From: Brachypterus glaber
Taxonomy: Eukaryota; Arthropoda; Insecta; Coleoptera; Kateretidae
Direction of reading: 5' to 3'
DNA: 64,000 bases
NCBI GenBank assembly: GCA_958510825.1
Contig: OY294046.1
Coordinates: 4,030,001 to 4,094,000, forward strand
Below, piece after piece: positions 23,916-35,473 of this stretch. The notes below the pieces were generated by a model that searched no databases, was not told the origin of the DNA, and was given only the letters and a program-made list of their open reading frames with translations. A program made the position numbers and the translations under genes. Position 1 is the first letter of the stretch, and each line of letters opens with the position of its first letter.

Positions 23916-24875
23916 CCCTGATAGAAAAGTACATAAATCTAACTTAATATAACATTAGATTAGTGAAATTTTTATGTTTAGTCTCAAAAGTTATACAAAA
24001 ACGTTATAAAATACATAAATCTAATGTTAGTTTCCTAACTAAATTCTAACCTTATTCTAACTTTAAATATTTTTTAAATTTCCATTATTAATACGTAAGC
24101 TATAGTAGAAAATACTCATTTCAGACAACTATGTGCCTAGGTTTGATAATTATCCGTAAAAAGTTTGCAAATTCTCAAAAAATATAATAACAACACTAAA
24201 AGATTTTATTCTCCTTGAGTAATGTTATATATGTACTATCGTTCTTGAATATAATGTATCTAACAATTAAACATTTGCCTATTATAAATAAATATTATAT
24301 TATCATACAATATAATTTTATATTATTTCCATAATAAGTTTAAAAAAATATTATCCCCCAAAAGTCAAAATTATAGTAAGTCTGACAACGCTGTACTAGA
24401 ATTGAAAAAATATTTTAAGATTCTGAATGTATGAATAAATATTAACTAACTAAATATAAAGTTTTTCTGAGAGGTAAACGTATTTATGGAAGTATAATAG
24501 CATATTACACGAAAAATATTTAGGGCCACCTAAAAAAATGGCTATTTTATAAATAAATGTAACGAAAGTATGTTTAAACATATTATGATTGCTAAAATTA
24601 ATTAAGATTTATTTATATGAATAAATTTGACTCCAGCTGCCATTTTATGATGCAGGTACAAATTTCCTAGTTGGCCACGCCCCCTCCGAAAGTTAGAAAT
24701 TAAACGTACTTATAACGTATTTCTAACTTAAACATCTAACGTTAGATTAACGTTTGTAACTAACGTTTGATTCTAACGTTAAAAAGCGGGACATTTGCAC
24801 ATATTTTATAACGTACTTTTATACAGTTTTCTAACGTTAGCAAAACGCTATTCTAACGTTAAATTTCTATTAGGG
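23916..24875 (+). mobile_element. MITE-1 (copy c, with extra internal DNA)
   Basis: Full-length with ends CCCTGATAGAAA and AAATTTCTATTAGGG. About 150 bp longer than most copies because of extra sequence near 24155-24325. Confidence 0.88.
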
Positions 24876-26063
24876 TTAGTATGGACAGAAACATTTTTGC
24901 TAACAAACCAACACTTTCACCTATATAAAAAGTATCTGAACACCCAGAAGCGTGAAAGCTTTTATATTTTAGATGATCAGAATAGTGAAAATTTACCAAA
25001 ATTCCTTTTACTAATATTTCAGTTACCTTTCCCCACTCTCCCCCTACCTTCTCATACCTTTTACCACTTTGTCCAACCTACCCTCTCCGCCACGTAACTT
25101 TAAAAACTCTCCCCTTTTATAACAATTTTTTTTTTGGTCCATTTAACCCCCTCTTCCCTTATCTATTTACCTCAAATTTATTTTTCGCCTAGATATTCAC
25201 CATGCAAATATACCCTCCAAATTTCAAGTCGCTATTTTTTATCGTTTCTGAGTTGTGATTTTCAGAGACTGACAGACAGACCGACAGTTTTTAACTCGGT
25301 CTTAAAAACTAGGGAAAAAAATAAAAAATAGTGATACGTAATTTAATATTTTTAATTTTAGAACTCTAAAATATAAAAGTAAAAAATAAAAAGTTTTATT
25401 TTTTTATTTGTTTTTTCAGAAATATTTTTCTTTCTTTCGGTCTGTCTGACTAAGATAACTCTAGAATCATTGTGAATACTTTTAATTTGGGCCATAGGCT
25501 CCTTATCCAAAGTTAAGCTTTTGGTTTTGAAATAAATCGGGGCAAGGAAAGGGCCCCTCCAAGGGGATCTTTGTTCATTTTCGAAAAAATAAATTTTAGA
25601 GGATTTTTTTTACATTTTTTTTTCTGAAAAGAAAAAATGTTTGTTTAGCTTTTTTATGAACTAAGTGTAGGGAAAAGTAAGTAAGTAAGTAAAAGTAAAT
25701 ATTCTTTTGTTGGCAGCAGTACTCTCACAACCAAACTGCCTCTATATAGAGTGACTCTAAATTAGAGTGTCTAATAATCACGCACTGAAATGCACTGAGA
25801 AGATTTTTATGATTTAAATAGATTTCGCAATTTTAGAACAAAACGGCCTTGTAATCTGAGTATAAGTAAATGACACTTAGGTGTTTAAAATAAAGATTGT
25901 CTACAAAAATTACCGTTTTATTTTTGATTCAATTAACTTATCTATTTTTGTAGATAGACTATTAACGCACTTAAGAAAGAATTAAAATATTTGGAATTTC
26001 AACAATAAAATAAGCTAAAACGAGTCCCTTTTTTAGACGCGTGGCAATATCTTTAAATACCTA
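24876..26063. other. Repeat-like DNA without genes
   Basis: Contains GACTGACAGACAGACCGACAG (25267-25287) and GATAACTCTAGAATC (25450), both typical of the decayed retroelement DNA seen at 16.2 and 21.0 kb. Confidence 0.35.
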
Positions 26064-26954
26064 CCCTGGTAGAAAAGTACATAAATTTAACTTAACATAA
26101 CATTAGATTAGTGACAATTTTATGTTTAGTCTCTAAAGTTATACAAAAATATTCTAAAATATATAAATCTAACCTTAAAAACTAACGTTTGGAAAAAACG
26201 TTATAAAATATATAAATATAACCTTAAAAACTAACGTTTGACAAAAACGTTATAAAATACATAAATCTAACGTTAGTTTCCCAACTAAATTCTAACCTTT
26301 TTCTAACCTTATTCTAACTTTAAATATTTTTTAAATTTCCATTATTAATACGTAAGCTGTAGCAGAAAATACTCATTTCAGACAGGCCTAGGTTTGATAA
26401 TTATTTATTATTTCTATAAGTTTAAGAAAATATCCCCCAAAAGTCAAAATTATAGTAAGTCTGGCAACGCTGTACTATAACTGAAAAAATATTTTAAGAT
26501 TCTGAATGTACAAATAAATATTAACTAACTAAATATAAAGTTTTTCTGAGAGTTAAACGTATTTATTGAAGTTTAACAGCATATAACACGAAAAATATTT
26601 AGGGCCACCTAAAAAGATGGATATTTTATTATTAAATGTAACGAAATTATGTTCAAAAATATTATAACTGCTAAAATACATTAAGATTTAATTATATGAA
26701 TAAATTTGTCTCCAGCTGCCATTTTATGATGCAGGTAGAAATTTCCTAGTTGGCCACGCCCCCTCTGAAAGTTATAAATTAAACGTACTTATAACGTATT
26801 TCTAACTTAAAAATCTAACGTTAGATTAACGTTTGTAACTAACGTTTGATTCTAACGTTAAAAAGCGGGACATTTGCACATATTTTATAACGTACTTTTA
26901 TACAGTTTTCTAACGTTAGAAAAACGTTATTATAACGTTAAATTTCTACTAGGG
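26064..26954 (+). mobile_element. MITE-1 (copy d)
   Basis: Full-length; CCCTGGTAGAAAAGTACATA to AAATTTCTACTAGGG. The TAACCTTAAAAACTAACGTT block is duplicated in tandem near 26165-26250. Confidence 0.9.
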
Positions 26955-27214
26955 CAGCTTTAAAGAAAACCGAAGAAAACCTAACTTCAATCTAACTTTA
27001 CTTTGTATGGTAAGACCGACTCGGGTAAGACCCTAATAAGTTTTAAGAATGTTATACTCAATGACGAAAATGTAACGACTGCGCAAAAGAAGTTGAATTT
27101 ACACAAGATTGGGATTATCATAAATAAAATTTATATGACCCGGATAATAAATATGAGTTAACTAGTTATATTTGTAAATAGTGAGAGAATATAAGCAACG
27201 ATAATAACTTCTAC

Positions 27215-27615
27215 ACTGGAAATTCAATAAAACCTGCAGTGACTCAGTTGCGAATGTTAGGTAAAAGGCGAAGATCATACCAGTTCGGGTGCGACTCGCG
27301 TAATTTCGTCGAAGCTTCGGAAAGGACCCCTTATACGAAAGCAGCCAACGAACTAATAACTCTTCTTTCTAGAATACGCATACCGTTAAAATAAAGTATC
27401 GCCAACATCTCGGTTTGTTTGTATTCAGGCCTGAACAATAACAATTACCAGTAATTGTTATTGTTGTCTCTGTTAGAACAAAGATGTGCGAGTAAGAAAG
27501 ACGAATGTTTTTGTCAGTTTTAACGAATGAAATCACTATTCTAGAGAGAAAAGTTATTAGTTCGTTGAAAGCAGCAGAGGTATGGGTCACTGCAGGTTTT
27601 ATTGAATTTCCAGTA
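27215..27615. mobile_element. 401-bp MITE with 29-bp inverted ends
   Basis: ACTGGAAATTCAATAAAACC (then TGCAGTGAC) at the left is exactly inverted at the right. An internal perfect palindrome around TTACCAGTAATTGTTATTG is near 27445. Noncoding. Confidence 0.88.
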
Positions 27616-28744
27616 TAATGAATCTAACAAAACAACGTCGTCATTAGCAACCGTTATAATCTTGCTAACATTTTCGCTAATTTTATTTATTTTAAAACGT
27701 TTTAAAACATAACGAAAACGCTGTTATTGAAAAAACACTGTTTATAAGCTTTTTATACATTTTAACATAATATTTATATTTTTACATTTATAAATAATAT
27801 TTCAAAATTGATTTATTTTACAGTTTATATGCAATAAAGAAAATTAAACAGTATTATAGTCAGTAGCGGCTCGCTAGCGGATTTTAGCAGGAAGAAAAAA
27901 AAACTTTTTAGAAAAGTCCGGAACACGTTTTTTTTCCGAAAAATCCCGTCTATTTTTGATTTTTGCTTTCTGGGCTTTTCTGTCTTTTTCTGCCTCTTTG
28001 TAATATATTTTTTTTTATTTCGTTTAATTAATATTTTAATCACCTTTATTACACCAATTCTATTAAAAATAATATAAAAAAATATTAAAATTTTTTGTTT
28101 TTGTACAACTAAAAAAACACAAATTTTATAAAATTATTGTAAAAATTAAAAAAAACTATTAACTTTTACCTCTGCGAGTAATTATAATAAGTATTATCAG
28201 ATTCAGTGACAGCGACCACAAACCAAACCAAATAATAATAATAAATTGTCTTTATTACGGCAGATAAATGACTAAAGTATTACAACAAATTAAGCCGAAG
28301 GGGGCGAAGTTCAAGCCACAGGATTATATTAAATAATTTTATACTTATGTACGTATTTTTAAGGAAAAAATATTTTTTTTATTTATTACTAATGTTACGC
28401 CCCTGGAAAAAAATGGTTGATAGAAACGCGTGAAAAATCTATTTTAGTTACGAATATTATACGTTAAAATAATCGGGTTTTTCATTTTAGTTGTATGTTA
28501 AGGACATTGAATCTAATAATATCTCAAACTTTTATATTTTAAAACAAATCCATTGTTTAGTTTTTGGGCCATACACTAGGCTTTGTCCTCGCCTTTTAAC
28601 GCAAATTTAAAATAAACTGGATTAAGATTAAGGGAAATCCTAGCGGCTGGCGTCATTATCATATACTGCATTATTTCTGAATCGATTCTATTCAGATTTT
28701 GAATATGTGCTTTTAGAACCAATATCTTCAGAATATGAAATATT
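27616..28744. other. No gene recognised
   Basis: AT-rich. The stretch AATTGTCTTTATTACGGCAG (28244-28263), after an ATA repeat, resembles the 3' end of an insect LINE, but no coding remnant was found. Confidence 0.3.
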
Positions 28745-29579
28745 CCCTGGTAGAAAAGTACATAAATCTAACTTAACATAACATTAGATTAGTGAAATTT
28801 TTATGTTTAGTCTCAAACGTTATAAAAAAACCTTATAAAATATATAAATCTAACCTTAAAAACTAACGTTTGACAAAAAATCTAACGTTAGTTTCCTAAC
28901 TAAATTCTAACCTTATTCTAACTTTAAATATTTTTTAAATTTCCATTATTAATACGTAACCTGTAGTAGAAAATACTCATTTCAGACAGCTATGTGCCTA
29001 GGTTTGATAATTATTTATCAATGACCCAAAAGTTAAAATTATAGTAAGTCTGGCAACGCTGTACTTTAATTGAAAAAATATTTTAAGATTCTGAATGTAT
29101 AAATAAATCTTAAACAATAAATATAATTAAATATTATTATTATTTTATTAACTAACTAAATATAAAGCTTTTTTGAGAGGTAAACGTATTTATCGAAGTA
29201 TAACAGGATATTACACGAAAAATATTTAGGGCCACCTAAAAGATGGCTATTTTATAAATAAATGTAACGAATTATGTTTAAAAATATTATGATTGCTAAA
29301 ATATATTAAGATTTATTTATATGAATAAATTTGTCTCCAGCTGCTATTTTATGATGCAGATAGAAATTTTCTAGTTGGCCACGCCCCCTCCGAAAGTTAG
29401 AAATTAAACGTACCTATAACGTATTTCTAACTTAAAAATCTAACGTTAGATTAACGTTTGTAACTAACGTTAGATTGTGACGTTAAAAAGCGGGACATTT
29501 GCACATATTTTATAACGTACTTTTATACAGTTTTCTAACATTAGAATAACGCTATTCTAACATTAAATTTCTACTACGG
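28745..29579 (+). mobile_element. MITE-1 (copy e)
   Basis: Full-length, CCCTGGTAGAAAAGTACATA to AAATTTCTACTACGG; the right terminus has a mutated A/C. A small AT insertion lies near 29110-29150. Confidence 0.88.
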
Positions 29580-29667
29580 TACTAACTAGGTCCTAGGAAA
29601 AAGAAACAAAAACTTCGTGTACCCAAATCCACTGTAAACTAGTGTAATTAGGGTCTTGTAATTATCA

Positions 29668-29962
29668 TTAATCGGAATAAATTCAGTTATGACTCATCAA
29701 CGTTGAAAATAAACACAGAAACATAGGCTTACGGATAATTTTGCCGTATTATGAGGGAAATTTTTATAAAGGTCACTAAATCGAAACATTTGACGACTAA
29801 TTTGTTACACACAACAATATTAAATATACATATTAACTATAAATATGTAAAAATATCGGTGTTTTTCGAAGAAAATAAAAATGTAAATATTTAAAACCTC
29901 GCTTCAACGATAGAATCGACGCGGCGCCTATGCGAGCACTGGAAATTCGCCGATGACTGGTA
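29668..29962 (+). repeat. Dispersed 300-bp repeat (copy 2 of 2)
   Basis: Near-identical to 55-357, including ACGCGGCGCCTATGCGAGCA. High identity suggests a recent duplication or transposition. Confidence 0.8.
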
Positions 29963-30429
29963 ATTATAATTGGCAATTAAACTAATTAATGATGAACTGC
30001 AGAGATTCGTTGACCCTTCCTGAAAATAGACACAAAGATCGTGCAACACGAAAGAGGACAAAGAGACATTTTCACTTATAAAAAACGATTATAATTAGGT
30101 GCTAATATTAGATGGCCAAAAATAGAATCTTTCGACAATAAAATGTACCTTTTGAAGTTATTGAACAGGCACACAAAAACAAAAGGCAAGTGGTAAACCG
30201 CTGAGTAATTCAGGTGTATAAATTGAAGGAAATCTCTAATTGGAGATAATCTCTCGAGGAAATCTCATCTTTACCAATCTTAACCTATTTTTAGGTAATT
30301 TTCAAGATTTTTTCACGGGGAAAAAGTTTTTATATGATTATGCAAAATACCATCTTTACCTATCTTTAGGTAATTTTCAAGTTTTTTTTACCGCTGATTT
30401 TTTTATGATTATTCAAAAACGTCAATGAT

Positions 30430-30830
30430 AATAGTAATTATATACCAAGGTAGAGAAGACATTTTTTATAGCCGAGCGTATTAAATCCCGAGCTGCATAG
30501 TAGCGAGGGATTTAAGAGTGCGAGGCTATAATAGTCTTCTCTACCGTGGTTTATATATTAGTTTTTTCACTGCTAGCACTATTTAACTATTTGTATTCAA
30601 ATAATAAAATTAATTATTAACAGAAATTATATTTCTTGAAATTATCATAAAAATTAAGTAGCCTTGATCAATGACATTTGCTCAAATAAATACTTTGAAC
30701 TGACGTTTAAAAATTTAGTTTTTTTATTTATTTTTTTTTTCATAATATTTAGGTAATTATTGATTGGATTAATTGGTAATAATTATAATTAATTATATTT
30801 AATAAATAGAAAGTTATTTAAAGCTATTTT
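30430..30830 (+). repeat. Hairpin repeat family H2 (copy 1 of 2)
   Basis: TATATACCAAGGTAGAGAAG pairs with CTTCTCTACCGTGGTTTATA around a CG-rich core (GCCGAGCG, GTAGCGAGGG, GCGAGGC). About 390 bp in common with 62252-62634. Confidence 0.8.
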
Positions 30831-31205
30831 CTGGAGTTTAATTAGTAAAAATTGCACATGAACTGAAACATCTAAAGTGACAGATATCAATTGTTTATAA
30901 AATTTACTCCTACTAGGAGAGAAAATATTATTATTGCTATAGGTGAAGAAAATTGATTTCACAGTCTGAAAAAATGATAAATAATGTTATGTTCTAAAGC
31001 TAGTAGTGAAAAAAAAATATTTAAACTTAAAACTAGAGATTTAAAGCTTCAGTTTGCTTTTTTATCATTGCTCTACGACCATTTTTAGCCAAGTTACAGC
31101 CCTGTGAAAATCACCTGAAATTATAGGATGTTTTTTAATATCCTTTAATTTTTGCGCCTAGTGTATCTGCTGTGAAATACAATAATATATAGCGTATTAT
31201 ATTCG

Positions 31206-32003
31206 CTAGTAGAAATTTAACGTTAGAATAACGTTTTTGTAACGTTAGAAAACTGTATAAAAGTACGTTATAAAATAAGTGCAATGTCCCGCTTTTTAAC
31301 GTTAGAATCAAACTTTAGTTACAAACGTTAATCTAACGTTAGATTTTTAAGTTAGAATTACGTTATAAGTACGTTTAATTTCTAACTTTCGGAGGGGGCG
31401 TGGCCAACTAGAAAATTTCTACCTGGATCATAAAATGGCAGCTGGAGACAAATTTATTCATATAAATAAATATTAATATATTTTAGCAATCATAATTTTT
31501 TTAAACATAATTTCGTTACATTTATTTATAAAATAGCCATCTTTTTAGGTGGCCCTAAATATATTTCATGTAATATGCTGTTAGTTAGTTAATATTTATT
31601 TATACATTCAGAATCTTAAAATATTTTTCTATTCTAATACAGCGTTGCCAGTCTTACTATAATTTTGACTTTTGGGGCATATTTTTTTAAACTTATTATA
31701 GAAATAATAAATAATTATCAAACCTAGGCACATAGCTGTCTGAAATGAGTATTTTCTACTATAGCTTACGTATTAATAATGGAAATTTAAAAAAATATTT
31801 AGAATAAGGTTAGAAAAAGGTTAGAATTTAGTTGGGAAACTAACGTTAGATTTGTGTATTTTATAACGTTTTTGTCAAACGTTAGTTTTTAAGGTTAGAT
31901 TTATACATTTTATAACGTTTTTGTATAAAGTTTGAGACTAAACATAAACATGTCACTAATCTAATGTTATGTTAAGTTAGATTTGTGTACTTTTCTACCA
32001 GGG
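31206..32003 (-). mobile_element. MITE-1 (copy f, inverted)
   Basis: Same family on the opposite strand, CTAGTAGAAATTTAACGTTA to TTTTCTACCAGGG. Confidence 0.88.
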
Positions 32004-32513
32004 TTAGCTATTAGAGGATAGGTATAAAAAATATTAAACCCGTCCCTGTTTTGTGCTAAAAATAAGATTAATATCCATTAATTAAATTATTTTTAGAGAA
32101 TTAATAAATAAATATGTATATAAATTGCGTATAAATTTATGAGTTTTCCCAAAAAAATGTACGTCAATACGACCATATTTTTATGCGATTTTGGAGGAAA
32201 TATACTGTTTTCGTCCTCCTACTCTTTTAGGCTATAAATACCATTTAACGTCATCACAAATTAATTATATTAATCCTCACATAAAAAAGCATTTATTTAA
32301 AACACTTGTTCAAAATTTTCAATAAAATAATCAGTGAAAATACAAAACGCGTATCAAATGATCCCCCTTTCCATTAAAAAAAAATCTCCCCTTGCATCCC
32401 GCCTCCATTGTACTTTATAAAAAGACCGAATATACCTATGGTAAAAGATAAATGGAGCTCTCTACAACTAGAATTATGAAACAGAAGACGTCTACCCTAT
32501 CTCTATCTCATTT

Positions 32514-32605
32514 GTGCTACACTTTCCAGCCAACCAAATAAATACTGTATTTGTTTTTCATACAACAAATACAGTATTTATTTGGTTGGCCGGAAAGTGT
32601 AGCAC
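32514..32605. repeat. 92-bp near-perfect palindrome
   Basis: GTGCTACACTTTCC at the left and GGAAAGTGTAGCAC at the right, with AACCAAATAAATACTGTATT mirrored inside. A degenerate sibling lies at about 32715-32792. Confidence 0.9.
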
Positions 32606-32822
32606 TGAGCGGCACGAACGAACATAGCTAATGTGAATCTGTAGAATAAGATAATTCTACTAAAATTTAGATGGCGCCAGTAATTTCTTTAATAAAAATA
32701 ATATAGTTATACTTTGCGACCGGCCAAGTAAATATTGTATTTGTTCAACAAAGAACAAATACAGAATTTGTTTGGTAGGGTGGAAGTGAGAGTGTATGTA
32801 TGTTTATGTTTGTTTATGTTTG

Positions 32823-33069
32823 TTTTTAACCTCGTACTATTCTACTTAATTAAGCATCCCCTAAGTCTAGGACTTGTGTGGGCTTGTAGTAGAGGGAACC
32901 ACCGGCTTTAATTGACTTTCGAACCAATATATCTAGGGAGTACGCCTTCGCCAAATTTCAATTATTAATTAACTGAAAAAGGCAATCGGCGCCAGTGAGG
33001 TTTGAACTCACGATCATTAGATCAATGTCAGGCTATATCGATGCCATTGACCACTGAGCTAAATCTCCC
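32823..33069 (-). mobile_element. tRNA-derived SINE, head type B
   Basis: Body and tail match the SINEs at 10.4-11.2 kb, but the head (32990-33069) is different: A-box-like TTAGCTCAGTGG, B-box-like AGTTCAAACCTC, and an about 7-nt longer head. Both heads end in GTGAGTT...CTCACTGGCGCC. Confidence 0.85.
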
Positions 33070-33149
33070 ATGTCTTCTATCCTTTTTGGGTAGAACTTTT
33101 GTTGCTGTCTAATCTAACGGGAGAAATCGCCATTGGGTCTTCATTTAGG

Positions 33150-33293
33150 GCATGTCCACAGTCTCACATAAGAACGTAATACATAAGAATGCGATGCCGT
33201 GATTGGCTTGATTTGCCGCCATGTATCTTGTAAGCCAATCACGGCATCGCATTCTTATGTTTTATGTTCTTATGCAAGCTTCTGGATAGGCCT
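33150..33293. mobile_element. Palindromic MITE
   Basis: GCGATGCCGTGATTGGCTT is mirrored by AAGCCAATCACGGCATCGC, with outer CATAAGAACGTAATACATAA inverted imperfectly. About 145 bp, noncoding. Confidence 0.85.
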
Positions 33294-33327
33294 TTACGCG
33301 GCCCAACTATCTTAACCAGTTCAAAGT

Positions 33328-33551
33328 TAGAGTCCGCGCGCGTCAAGAATGGTACAATGATGTCATTAAACATAGAATGCGCAGTAAGCCAAAACCGATT
33401 GTTTACATACACGCCCCTTAGCAACGGCGCGTTTTCCTTAACAACAGTCGCTTGTTGGAATAAAGCTGTTCGCTCCGTCTACAGTGTTGTGCGCAGTGTC
33501 GTCATTAAGTTTATGACGTCGCTGTACCATTCTTAAAGCGCGCGGACTCTA
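33328..33551. mobile_element. 220-bp MITE with TA-flanked inverted ends
   Basis: TAGAGTCCGCGCGCGTCAAG and the inverted CGCGCGGACTCTA enclose a GC-richer interior. A TA at each edge is compatible with Tc1/mariner-type target duplication. Confidence 0.75.
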
Positions 33552-33678
33552 GAAGCGCGCTCCCAACACGATTGAGCGGTCTTTTAACATGCACGGTATA
33601 ATAATATAACTTATTACAATTAAATAATTTAATAACAAATAAATATTATTCAAATAATTATTTTAATTACAGAAAAAA

Positions 33679-33900
33679 CTATTCATTTGGTTGGTCCTTT
33701 TTCCAAGTTGTCTTGTTCCGAATATGATCCTTTTTTGCCAGAGGCGTCAAATGTGCAGCAGCCACAATATCGCGGAATTCATCATAATTTTGCGACGTTA
33801 CGCACGCCCGAATTTTTGCGTCGTTTTGCAGCTTGTGCATTTTTTCTTTTTCAATTTCGGCTTGTAGTTCTTTGTATAATTCTTTGTTGCCTTTGGACAT
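33679..33900 (-). CDS. CCDC103: CCDC103-like dynein attachment factor, short form
   Basis: 73 residues starting MSKGNKELYKELQAEIEKEK. The stretch with YDEFRDIVAAAHLTPLAKKD closely resembles the N-terminal domain of CCDC103/DNAAF19 (ELQAAL...[20 protein letters not shown]), a factor needed for dynein-arm attachment to ciliary axonemes. Residues 7-35 look like a helical coiled coil. The human protein is about 242 residues; here a stop follows the first domain, so the C-terminal RPAP3-type domain is absent. TTTGACAG ends at 33910, just 5' of the start, and is a good splice acceptor, so an upstream noncoding exon is likely. It may be a natural short insect form, or the first domain of a gene broken by a stop. 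It sits in a transposon-rich stretch with no ciliary neighbours. Confidence 0.75.
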   Translation of the reverse strand: MSKGNKELYKELQAEIEKEKMHKLQNDAKIRACVTSQNYDEFRDIVAAAHLTPLAKKDHIRNKTTWKKDQPNE

Positions 33901-33981
33901 TTTGTTTATCTGTCAAATGATATTAAATCGATGAAAACAAGGTAGCTATGGCGATATCACCTCCATATATGGATATATCTA

Positions 33982-34490
33982 TACAGTGCGGTCCAAAAGT
34001 CACCCCTTTAACTTTTGGACGAATTACCTAACTAAATATAAAGTTTTTCTGAGAGGTAAACGTATTTATCGAAGTATAACAGCATATTACAAGAAAAATA
34101 TTTAGGGCCACCTAAAAAGATGACTATTTTATAAAAAAATGTAACATAATTATGTTTAAAAATATTATGATTGCTAAAATATATTAAGATTTATTTATAT
34201 GAATAAATTTGTCTCCAGCTGCCATTTTATGATACAGGTAGAAATTTCCTAGTTGGCCTCACCCCCTCCCAAAGTTAGAAATTAAACGTACCTATAACGT
34301 ATTTCTAACTTAAAAATCTAACGTTAGATTAACGTTTGTAACTAACGTTAGATTCTAACGTTAAAAAAGTGGGACATTTGCACATATACGTTATAAATGT
34401 ACTTTTATACAGTTTTCTAACATTAGAAAAACGTTATTCTAACGTTAAATTTCTACTAGGGAAAGCTTATGCCTTTTGGACCGTACTGTA
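33982..34490. mobile_element. Chimeric mariner-like MITE carrying MITE-1 interior
   Basis: Outer ends TACAGTGCGGTCCAAAAGTC and TTTTGGACCGTACTGTA belong to the M2 mariner-like family. Between them, 34027-34461 is the right part of MITE-1, down to its terminal TTTCTACTAGGG. It abuts a second M2 element at the TA. Confidence 0.85.
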
Positions 34491-35261
34491 TACAGTGCGG
34501 TCCAAAAGTCCCTTTTGAACCAATTGAGATATCGACTTCAAATTTAAAACGTATAAACAAGACCTTAAACTATCTTTTAGCATAATATGCTAAAAGCCTA
34601 AAGCTACAAATATCGAATAATATTATATCATATTCGATATTTGTATCTTTTAAAATTTGGTCATTGGGCATAGGGGGGGATTTTTTTTAAAGAAAAAGGG
34701 GGTCGTGTGATACATAATTTTAAAGTAAATAAACTTTTCTATTCGACCATATATATATATTTTTTATTTTTTAAACATTTTTTTAAGGTTTTAATTTTTC
34801 ATTTTTTTTTTTGGTAAAAATACGATTTTTTTATTTTATTTTTGTTTATAAATTTATATTTATGTCATTTAAAATTAGTTTAAAAGTATAACAGAGGTAT
34901 TTGCATCATGAAATAAACCATTTTTCCAAATTGTTTAATTTTTTTAAAGAAATCTTACGAAAATTCCCATTTTTAACCCTACTTTATTTAAACCCCCAAA
35001 AATTGTCTCGAAAAATTAAAAAAAAATGTATGGTAGGTACAGAATTTTAGCTCAACTTTAAAACAAAAAATTATGTGTTACACGACCTCCATATACATAA
35101 ATTTCCCCCATGCCCCCCTGCCCACATTTTAAAAGCTGAAAATATTAAATGTATCTAAAAAGATAGTTTGAGTTGTCTTATTTGCGTGTTCTAAATTTGA
35201 AGCCGATTTCTTAACTCGTTCAAAAGTTAAGAGGGAAGGCGACTTTTTGGACTGCTCTGTA
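34490..35261. mobile_element. Mariner-like MITE M2
   Basis: TACAGTGCGGTCCAAAAGTC at the left, GACTTTTTGGACTGCTCTGTA reduced at the right; mirrored GAGATATCGACTTCAAATTT-type blocks inside. Noncoding. Confidence 0.82.
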
Positions 35262-35473
35262 CAGTATAGCCTTAATAAGTTTAGATAGTTATTTACGCCT
35301 TTTAAGAACGATGGCTTTTGTGTTATTGTTTGTTTATAAGGTACATAAAAACATGCATTTAAAGAGCTATATTTAGAAGATTCTAATTTTAGGATTTTTA
35401 TATTTTTAAATTTTAAATTTATAGGTTCATTCATATCTTTCTTTGAAGTAAAAGGTTTATTTATATTAACAAT
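35262..35473. other. Unassigned segment between two MITEs
   Basis: Minus strand stays open (NINKPFTSKKDMNEPINLKF onward) as part of a 149-codon frame, but the frame continues into both flanking MITEs, so it is probably fortuitous. Confidence 0.3.

Noticed and set aside
27825..28043. 72-codon K-rich minus-strand frame
   Set aside because: Low-complexity K/R/F composition from A/T runs; no motif.
18220..32003. CRISPR-like array because of regularly recurring similar blocks
   Set aside because: Blocks are 0.8-0.96 kb MITE copies at irregular spacing and in both orientations; the DNA is eukaryotic.
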